Below are positions 1 to 5,193 of a DNA stretch of 5,193 nt, piece by piece (positions within the stretch are counted from its first letter, which is position 1; each line of letters opens with the position of its first letter). This DNA comes from an uncultured Clostridium sp. GTDB lineage: Bacteria > Bacillota > Clostridia > Clostridiales > Clostridiaceae. Below the pieces are notes generated by a model. It worked only from the letters and a program-made list of their open reading frames with translations, was not told the DNA's origin and searched no databases. Location of the stretch: positions 1 to 5,193 of the forward strand of contig NZ_CAJURG010000019.1 in the NCBI RefSeq assembly GCF_910588715.1, read 5' to 3'. A program made the translations under genes and the position numbers.

Positions 1-1
1 G

Positions 2-61
2 CCAGGTATTGAATTTTCAAGGTGCATAGGCAAAATCTATGTGCGAAGTTTGAGTGATTAA
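2..61 (+). CDS. possible 3' end of an upstream gene (partial, unidentified)
   Basis: One plus-strand frame is open from the left edge to a TAA at 59-61 and encodes 19 residues ending in ...KIYVRSLSD; the other two plus frames are closed within the first 27 bases. The stop lies 36 bases before the start of the large nuclease-STAND gene, and I see no convincing promoter between them, which suits a two-gene operon on the same strand. Nineteen open codons is short enough to arise by chance in AT-rich DNA, and the fragment shows no recognisable motif, so no function is proposed. If real, this gene would be the operon partner of the STAND protein and worth identifying from the sequence to the left. 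Confidence 0.4.
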   Translation, partial: PGIEFSRCIGKIYVRSLSD

Positions 62-86
62 CTAATATTTATTATTTCTTTAATAT

Positions 87-91
87 AGGAG
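87..91 (+). promoter_or_regulatory. ribosome binding site of the nuclease-STAND gene
   Basis: AGGAG lies 6 bases before the ATG at 98, ideal spacing. An in-frame TAG at 86-88 overlaps it, so translation cannot begin further upstream and the start at 98 is well fixed. No well-spaced -35/-10 pair was found in 62-86. Confidence 0.8.
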
Positions 92-97
92 CTATTA

Positions 98-3000
98 ATG
101 CGATATTTAACAGATAATTATTGGAAGGAATTTCAAACAGTTATTATCGATACGAATGGAAAATCCAAAACTATTAAAAATGGGATAAAGTTTGAAAACT
201 TAGTTAAAGATCTCTTACAGTTATTGTATGAGGGAACAGGTGTAACATGGACTCCCACACAAACAACACATGACGGAAATAAAGATTTTATTGGAAAATC
301 TGAAAATGATACTTTCTTGTGGGCAGAATGTAAAAATTATAAAGAAAAAATTTCTATGAATGTAATTTCACCAACATTAGTAATGGCGGAAATAGAAGAT
401 GTTAGGGAAATTCTAGTATTTAGTTATTCTGCAATAAATGACTCTGCCAGAAAAAAACTATTATATTATGCGGATAAACGTCAAAAGAAAATCCATTTTT
501 ATGATGATATTAATCTTGAAAATCTAATTTTTCGATTTCGAACTAGAATAGTGCCTAAGTATTTTAAAGACTTCCCTTCATCTATTTCAATCAAAGATTT
601 AATTTCACCATTTATCTTTGGGTTTAGTATGCCAGGTATACACTATAGTAATATAGAAGACGTTAGTACATCTTCATTTAGCATAAAACTAAATGATTTG
701 ATTTTTGCAGGAGTAGGAATTATTAATAATAATTTTCAGACAGATTTATTAATTAATCTTAACTTTGGAAAACTTAGAGATTTAGAATATTTAGAGCTAC
801 TCGATAATACATTTAGTAATAGTGAATCCTATAATTGGAATAAAAAAATTAAGTTGCTTCCAGGAGAATCAAAGTTCATAAAATTATATTTTAAATTGCA
901 ACGTTATAAAGCAGAGATTAATCTTCCTACTATTTATATCAATTTTATGGATGAAAGACTTCCTTCTCAGGAAATAGCTTTAAAAAAAATATTGTGCTCA
1001 GGATTTTTTTCTGTTCCACTTATGGGATCTCAATACTTGGATGCATTACACAATTTAAAGGATGTGACAGTTAATAAGGGAAATTTATCTTTGGCTATTA
1101 TTCATGGGAGAAGCGGTGTTGGAAAAAGTCGTATTTTAAAAGAAGCTGTTAGTATTTATATTAAATATCATTATCAAATTCTGAATTTTGTGGCAGATTT
1201 ATCAACAAATGATTCATTATCTATTTTGCGAGAAATTATCTATTTTATTTACAATCTAACACCAGAAATGATTACGGAATCGCTTAAAGAATGTGCAGAG
1301 AAGATTACATCTTATGGAAATGATAATATAGAAATAATTAAATTTCTTCAGGAACTAAAATTTGGCCAGGATGTAGATATTAGCGAATTACTAAAAAAAA
1401 ATCAACATTTTATTTTTGAAAAAATATTATCGAACAAATTTACTATAATTATTGACAATATTCAGTTTGCTGCCCCCTTTTTAATCAATTTTATTTATGA
1501 TCTTTGCATATATGGAAAAAATTATCAACGTAATGCGAGAAGTGTTGTGATTATATCATACAACAATGACTATTATTGTAATCCGGCTCTTAAAAAGTTT
1601 GTAATTTTTGCGGAAGAAATGAAAAATTCTAATTGTCTTCACGTTTTTACATATTGTCCAGAGGGATTAAATCAATATCATCAATCATTAGGTTTCATTA
1701 AACAATTAATACAAGTTAAAACTGATTGGTGTGATTCATATTTTGAAAGTATTGCTAAAAAGGCAAATAATATACCAAAATATATAGAGAATATTGTTGA
1801 ATACCTTTTTAAAAAAGGAGTTCTGACTCGTTATAAAAATTATTTTACAATAAGAGATTTCAATATTTTTTCCAAAGAAATAGAATCTATGCCCGATTCA
1901 TTTAAAGACGTGTTTCATAAGCGTTATAAGCTTTTTATAATAAATGAAAAGATTGAAGAAAAAGATGCTGTTTTGATTTTTGCTGCAATACATTTTTTTA
2001 GGAATTTGACGGATTACCAAGTAAATCAGCTTAGGTTAAATAGTCAAGTAATGATTATGATGGAAGATTATGGATTCATAAAACATGAAAAACAAATGCG
2101 TATTTGGGAATTTACTCATGATTTGTATGAAAAATATTTTGTTGATACTATCTCTTTAGAAGATATTTTTATTAATTACATTATAAATGAACTAAAAATA
2201 AATTGTAAGTTATTACCATGGCAAAAGCTACTTATTGAAATAAAAAATGACTTTAATATATTCACAAAATCAAATGAAATTATCATAAAAATAGAACCGT
2301 TACTTATGCAGGTACCATATGCTTTAAAAAAATATTTTTATTATAAAGTTATAGAATATTTATCATTTTTTGAAGATTTTTCAGATATAAATCAATATTT
2401 TGCCATTGTATCTAAAATATGTTTAGATGCAAAAAATGAAATGGGAACAGATATCTCTAAAATATTATATAAAAAAATATATGATGCGTTTGTGGTTAAA
2501 TCAATTAAAGAGAGAGAACAATATCCCTTTTACCAGAAATTTGTATATGATTATTCGGAAGATTTATTACAGACTAACGATTCTTGTGTATTACAAATAT
2601 ATAATGAAAGGATACGATGTTTAAATAGGAATTTAAAAAAAAATTATATTTTATTAGCTCGCTTATATAATCGTATATATGTGTATTATAAACATAGTAA
2701 ATCTGAGGATTTAGTTCATCAGTATTACAAAAAATCTATGGATTTATGTGGAACCTATCAGTTAATCGGGATGCAAATAGAGAATCTATTTGATAAGGGT
2801 AATTACTATCTGTATGTTCAAAATAAAAGACGAAATCTGATAAGCTGTTGGTTAAAAGGTATTAAAATTTATAAAGCACATAAAAATAGTCTTAAATATT
2901 TAACCCTTAATTCTTTGAAAAAGGAAATTGAGCTGGAATTAATAAGGCGAAACTATAATAAAGTTAATAAACTTCTAACAGATGCGTTTGACTATGTTGA

Positions 3001-3505
3001 AAATGGAGAATATAACCAACAGTCTCTTTTTTTCTACTCAAGTTTATATTCCCTTAAAGGGGTATATGGATTAATCTCTGGACAAACGGATCTAAAAGAG
3101 ATTCAGGAAACAATTAATATGGCAGAGAAATATTCATCTTTGTTAAATAATCAAAAAATTTATATGATATACTTGTTATACGCGAAATTGGCATTTAAAA
3201 AGAAAGACTATGAAGATATGCTATGTAAATATAGTTATGCTTTGCAAAAAATCGAAAAAGATAATGCGTACTATGCTAATATTAGGAATATTATTTTGGG
3301 GGATTGTACTATTAAAATTGGGATGTTAAAAAATGATCTTAAGGAATTATCTTTTATACAAAATCAAACACTTGATGCAGAGATTAATCAAAAGTTAGAA
3401 TTTATAAATAACCTAAATATAACTGAATTAAGAAACTATATTTTAAACTTTAAAACTGTATCTAATATTGCAGATAAAAGTAGAAAAGATGGATACATCC
3501 TTTAA
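98..3505 (+). CDS. Avs-like defence protein: Mrr-type nuclease - STAND NTPase - TPR-like sensor
   Basis: This 1135-residue protein is probably a phage-sensing STAND NTPase with a nuclease effector. Seen in the sequence: residues about 28-150 match an Mrr/PD-(D/E)XK nuclease, with Glu33 in a leading helix (KFENLVKDLL), the D-G-N-K-D segment 59-63 (Asp63 the likely metal ligand) and E-C-K at 77-79. Residues about 165-310 are beta-rich, with a P-G-E-S turn near 255, and look like a beta-sandwich linker. A Walker A motif, GRSGVGKS, lies at 337-344 and a Walker B-like IIIDN at 450-454. Around 550-575 an N-I-P-K-Y-I-E-N segment resembles the N-P-L-x-I-E-E helix of STAND ATPases, and F-T-H-D-L at 672-676 resembles their F-x-H-D motif. 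The remainder to 1135 is helical with TPR-like stretches (about 850-885, 1021-1053). There are no membrane segments or signal peptide, so it should be cytosolic. Known for Avs proteins: the C-terminal repeats bind a conserved phage protein such as terminase or portal, the NTPase oligomerises, and the N-terminal nuclease cuts DNA. That this protein does so is inference; the assignment to a numbered Avs type cannot be made by eye. The alternative is a non-antiviral STAND regulator, made less likely by the intact nuclease. Confidence 0.85.
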   Translation: MRYLTDNYWKEFQTVIIDTNGKSKTIKNGIKFENLVKDLLQLLYEGTGVTWTPTQTTHDGNKDFIGKSENDTFLWAECKNYKEKISMNVISPTLVMAEIEDVREILVFSYSAINDSARKKLLYYADKRQKKIHFYDDINLENLIFRFRTRIVPKYFKDFPSSISIKDLISPFIFGFSMPGIHYSNIEDVSTSSFSIKLNDLIFAGVGIINNNFQTDLLINLNFGKLRDLEYLELLDNTFSNSESYNWNKKIKLLPGESKFIKLYFKLQRYKAEINLPTIYINFMDERLPSQEIALKKILCSGFFSVPLMGSQYLDALHNLKDVTVNKGNLSLAIIHGRSGVGKSRILKEAVSIYIKYHYQILNFVADLSTNDSLSILREIIYFIYNLTPEMITESLKECAEKITSYGNDNIEIIKFLQELKFGQDVDISELLKKNQHFIFEKILSNKFTIIIDNIQFAAPFLINFIYDLCIYGKNYQRNARSVVIISYNNDYYCNPALKKFVIFAEEMKNSNCLHVFTYCPEGLNQYHQSLGFIKQLIQVKTDWCDSYFESIAKKANNIPKYIENIVEYLFKKGVLTRYKNYFTIRDFNIFSKEIESMPDSFKDVFHKRYKLFIINEKIEEKDAVLIFAAIHFFRNLTDYQVNQLRLNSQVMIMMEDYGFIKHEKQMRIWEFTHDLYEKYFVDTISLEDIFINYIINELKINCKLLPWQKLLIEIKNDFNIFTKSNEIIIKIEPLLMQVPYALKKYFYYKVIEYLSFFEDFSDINQYFAIVSKICLDAKNEMGTDISKILYKKIYDAFVVKSIKEREQYPFYQKFVYDYSEDLLQTNDSCVLQIYNERIRCLNRNLKKNYILLARLYNRIYVYYKHSKSEDLVHQYYKKSMDLCGTYQLIGMQIENLFDKGNYYLYVQNKRRNLISCWLKGIKIYKAHKNSLKYLTLNSLKKEIELELIRRNYNKVNKLLTDAFDYVENGEYNQQSLFFYSSLYSLKGVYGLISGQTDLKEIQETINMAEKYSSLLNNQKIYMIYLLYAKLAFKKKDYEDMLCKYSYALQKIEKDNAYYANIRNIILGDCTIKIGMLKNDLKELSFIQNQTLDAEINQKLEFINNLNITELRNYILNFKTVSNIADKSRKDGYIL

Positions 3506-3522
3506 TATACATCCTTAAATAG

Positions 3523-3549
3523 GGGGAAAGCCAGATAGTGGCTTTCCTC
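3523..3549. terminator. hairpin between convergent genes, probable bidirectional terminator
   Basis: A 10-bp stem (3523-3532 with 3540-3549, nine Watson-Crick pairs and one G-T) encloses a 7-base loop. It sits 17 bases after the stop of the nuclease-STAND gene and 3 bases after the stop of the glycosyltransferase on the other strand, which is the expected place for a shared terminator. The evidence is imperfect: the plus strand is followed by CAAATTATAC, without a T-run, and the minus strand by a weak CTATTTAA. The position and stem strength are convincing, the intrinsic-terminator class less so. Confidence 0.55.
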
Positions 3550-3552
3550 AAA

Positions 3553-4695
3553 TTATACTATCATTCTTTCAATATCTTCTCTGTCTAACAGATTTCCATT
3601 TGTATCAATAATTATATCATAAGGATTTTTTCTGTTTTTCCACCAAAAAGCATTGTTTGCTAATGAAACAACTGTATCTACAAAATATATAAAAGGTTCG
3701 GAAATATCTAGATGAGACATTGGTATATAATCATAAAGCTGAATTTGTTTTGGGTTGCGCATTCCTACATTTATTGTAAATAGGTCATAAAAATTTATTC
3801 CAAACGTTTTCTGCACTATTTGTATAAAAAATTTTGAATCTTGTAAACTACATAGATTATAAAAATAGTAATTTGGGAAAACAGTATGTGTTTCCTTAAA
3901 TTTACATACAGCTTGAACCAGATAATCTTTAATATCAAAACAAAGTAATGAATAATCTTTTGCAAAAAACATTGCTTTCGAATCGGCCCTTAAATGACTA
4001 TATTCCGAAATCTTCGTATTGCTTAGAGAACTACTACCTTTGTGATATACTTCTGAATTAGCAACAACCCAAGTCTCATAATTTTTTTGTTTAAGTTGTA
4101 TCCCATAATCACAATCACAGCAGATATATGGCATTGTAATATCCATTCCCCCAACTTCTTCATAAATGGATTTATAAGTCATCATTACTGCACTGCAGGC
4201 AGATTGAACCCTTCTATCTTCTTGAGCACATACATGGTTACGCTTCAACCCTCTCATAGGATGCAAAACATTTTGTGGGGAATATGCAATTCCAAAATCA
4301 ATAATACGATTATTAGTAGGATTAATCAGTTTTGGACTTACTGCACCGATGTTCGTTGAGCTTATTAATTTAGAAAATAGTGGTTCATACCATCCTGGAT
4401 AACAGAAAATATCTTGATCGAACATTGTTATGATATCACCGCAAGCTAAAGATACACCTGTATTCATAGCATCAGGATAAAACATATCGCGTTGAAACTG
4501 ATATATTTTCACTTGTGAAAATGGAGACTGAATATCAATCTCTGTTTTATTATAATTATTCGCAATTACAATAACTTCTACTTTAGGTGATATAGTTTTT
4601 TGTAATAAATTTAAAACATAATATAATAATTTTTTGTTTTTATGAAATGGAATTATAATAGTATGCTTATACTCATTAAAAATCATAGCATTCAT
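3553..4695 (-). CDS. family 2 glycosyltransferase (GT-A fold), surface glycan synthesis
   Basis: This 380-residue cytosolic enzyme probably transfers a sugar from a nucleotide-sugar to a growing surface polysaccharide or teichoic-acid-like polymer; donor and acceptor cannot be read from sequence. Seen: an N-terminal nucleotide-binding strand (HTIIIPFHKN, 11-20), a second Rossmann-like strand (VEVIVIANN, 39-47), the N-x-G-x-x-x-A-x-G-D segment (78-87) leading to the metal-binding D-Q-D at 93-95, then G-G-M-D (182-185), a C-D-C-D segment (193-196) matching the E-D-x-D acceptor/base region, and His218 in V-Y-H-K-G, matching the conserved late His of many GT2 enzymes. Residues about 230-380 form a C-terminal extension I do not recognise; there is no transmembrane anchor. 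The start at 4695 is preferred over Met4 because AAGGAG lies 10 bases upstream of it, against 19 for Met4. It follows the NDPK-like gene after 7 bases, in one operon. Odd points: the usual Glu of E-D-x-D is Cys193, and the usual Arg a few residues on is Gln200. Confidence 0.88.
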   Translation of the reverse strand: MNAMIFNEYKHTIIIPFHKNKKLLYYVLNLLQKTISPKVEVIVIANNYNKTEIDIQSPFSQVKIYQFQRDMFYPDAMNTGVSLACGDIITMFDQDIFCYPGWYEPLFSKLISSTNIGAVSPKLINPTNNRIIDFGIAYSPQNVLHPMRGLKRNHVCAQEDRRVQSACSAVMMTYKSIYEEVGGMDITMPYICCDCDYGIQLKQKNYETWVVANSEVYHKGSSSLSNTKISEYSHLRADSKAMFFAKDYSLLCFDIKDYLVQAVCKFKETHTVFPNYYFYNLCSLQDSKFFIQIVQKTFGINFYDLFTINVGMRNPKQIQLYDYIPMSHLDISEPFIYFVDTVVSLANNAFWWKNRKNPYDIIIDTNGNLLDREDIERMIV

Positions 4696-4702
4696 TTGAT
4701 AG

Positions 4703-5140
4703 TTACTCCTTTTGAATATTATTCCAAAATGTATCTTTAGTACAGCCTAAACAGACTAGTATATCATTTTCGAATTCAAAGTCTGTCATAGTTCCATGTA
4801 TTAAGTTTTGATTATTAAAACTATTACGTATTTGCTGCTTTATCTCCTGTGCATACTTATTAACAGGTATGACACCGTATTTTGTTAAATATTTTTTTTG
4901 TATATTTAATGCATCTTCTATTATAAAAACGCATACTTCACCATAACCACATTCTTCTATTTTCATAAGAGATTCTTCTAAAGTAAATTCGTAAAGTAAT
5001 TGTAATTTTTCTAATGTGGTTTTTTTATCCCAAAATAGATTTACAGTATATTTTATAGAAAAAACGGATTCTAATTTTTGTTTAACAAATGGAAAATATC
5101 CCATACCATTGTGCCATAATAAAAATAAATGTAATGCCAT
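4703..5140 (-). CDS. divergent NDPK-fold protein of a glycan locus, function unknown
   Basis: This 145-residue protein, about the length of a nucleoside-diphosphate kinase (NDPK), carries the outline of that fold. Seen: strand one and turn L-L-W-H-N-G (7-12) where NDPK has I-K-P-D-G; G-x-V-C-V-F-I-I-E (67-75) where NDPK has G-P-V-V-A-M-V-x-E; and N-L-I-H-G-T (112-117) followed by acidic and helical residues, matching the NDPK signature N-x-x-H-G-S-D-S, so His115 sits where the phosphorylated His would be. Missing: the Lys of K-P-D-G, replaced by Trp/His-Asn, and the G-S-D-S tail, here G-T-M-T. The match is by eye. I recall similar small proteins with an I-H-A-T/S motif next to glycosyltransferases in capsule-type loci, but know of no established function. 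It may bind a nucleotide or nucleotide-sugar, act as a kinase, or partner the glycosyltransferase that follows. It has no signal peptide or membrane segment. The start has AGGGAG 5 bases upstream. The operon probably begins to the right of this gene or at it. Confidence 0.7.
   Translation of the reverse strand: MALHLFLLWHNGMGYFPFVKQKLESVFSIKYTVNLFWDKKTTLEKLQLLYEFTLEESLMKIEECGYGEVCVFIIEDALNIQKKYLTKYGVIPVNKYAQEIKQQIRNSFNNQNLIHGTMTDFEFENDILVCLGCTKDTFWNNIQKE
4706..4711 (-). promoter_or_regulatory. ribosome binding site of the glycosyltransferase, inside the upstream gene
   Basis: AAGGAG is made of the last two sense codons (Lys144-Glu145) of the NDPK-like gene, directly before its TAA, and lies 10 bases from the glycosyltransferase ATG at 4695. 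Ribosomes finishing the first gene would clear or reuse this site, so translational coupling is likely. It also decides the start of the glycosyltransferase. Confidence 0.75.
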
Positions 5141-5145
5141 AAATA

Positions 5146-5151
5146 CTCCCT
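5146..5151 (-). promoter_or_regulatory. ribosome binding site of the NDPK-like gene
   Basis: AGGGAG on the minus strand lies 5 bases before the ATG at 5140, supporting this start. The stretch beyond it to the right edge shows no coding frame I would defend. Confidence 0.7.
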
Positions 5152-5193
5152 GCTTTATCTAATCGTAGGTATAATAGATAACTATGTATTATC

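Noticed and set aside
50..75. TTGAGT and TATTAT as promoter of the nuclease-STAND gene
   Set aside because: The spacer is only 14 bases, too short for a normal sigma-70-type promoter, and the first box matches in four of six positions.
2427..2624. 65-residue plus-strand open frame
   Set aside because: It lies wholly inside the nuclease-STAND gene in another frame, has Lys/Tyr/Ile-rich low-information content and no supporting ribosome binding site worth noting.
4087..4359. 90-residue plus-strand open frame
   Set aside because: It is antisense to the conserved catalytic part of the glycosyltransferase and shows no family motif of its own.
5170..5175. Perfect TATAAT on the plus strand near the right edge
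   Set aside because: No -35 at a suitable distance, and it overlaps the minus-strand leader; it could only serve a gene beyond the window.
5171..5176. TATTAT on the minus strand as -10 box of the glycan operon
   Set aside because: Its distance from the NDPK-like gene is plausible, but a -35 box with 17-base spacing would fall just outside the window, so it cannot be tested, and such hexamers are frequent in this AT-rich DNA.
5171..5193. Inverted repeat (ATAATA ... TATTAT, and GATAA ... TTATC) at the right edge
   Set aside because: The arms are short and entirely or mostly A/T, so chance is the simplest explanation, and the edge cuts the context.

Overview
The window is AT-rich (roughly 30% GC by eye). 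Its genes are rich in Lys, Asn and Ile and are preceded by strong AGGAG-type ribosome binding sites. This fits a low-GC Firmicute, most likely of the Clostridia, but no marker gene here fixes the genus.

Layout: (1) At 1-61 there is a short open frame that probably is the 3' end of an upstream plus-strand gene. (2) At 98-3505 (+) there is one very large gene for an 1135-residue protein. It has an N-terminal Mrr-like PD-(D/E)XK nuclease, a probable beta-sandwich linker, a STAND-type P-loop NTPase core with a winged-helix-like segment, and a long helical, TPR-like C-terminus. This is the architecture of Avs-like (antiviral STAND) defence proteins and is the most interesting item in the window. 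(3) At 3506-3552 a short convergent intergenic gap holds a strong hairpin, probably a shared terminator. (4) At 3553-4695 (-) is a family 2 glycosyltransferase. (5) At 4703-5140 (-) is a 145-residue protein that looks like a divergent nucleoside-diphosphate-kinase (NDPK) fold protein, with an active-site-like N-x-x-H-G-T segment but without other NDPK catalytic residues.

The two minus-strand genes are 7 bases apart. The ribosome binding site of the glycosyltransferase is formed by the last two codons of the NDPK-like gene, so they are one operon and probably translationally coupled. They are most likely part of a surface-glycan (capsule, teichoic-acid-like or other cell-wall polysaccharide) locus extending past the right edge.

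The two halves are convergent and need not be functionally linked. The simplest reading is a defence gene sitting at the end of a variable surface-glycan locus; both kinds of gene are typical of the accessory genome and both concern phage: one as a possible intracellular sensor and nuclease, the other as a possible modifier of the surface that phages adsorb to. No RNA gene, CRISPR array, insertion sequence or intergenic gap longer than 60 bases was seen.
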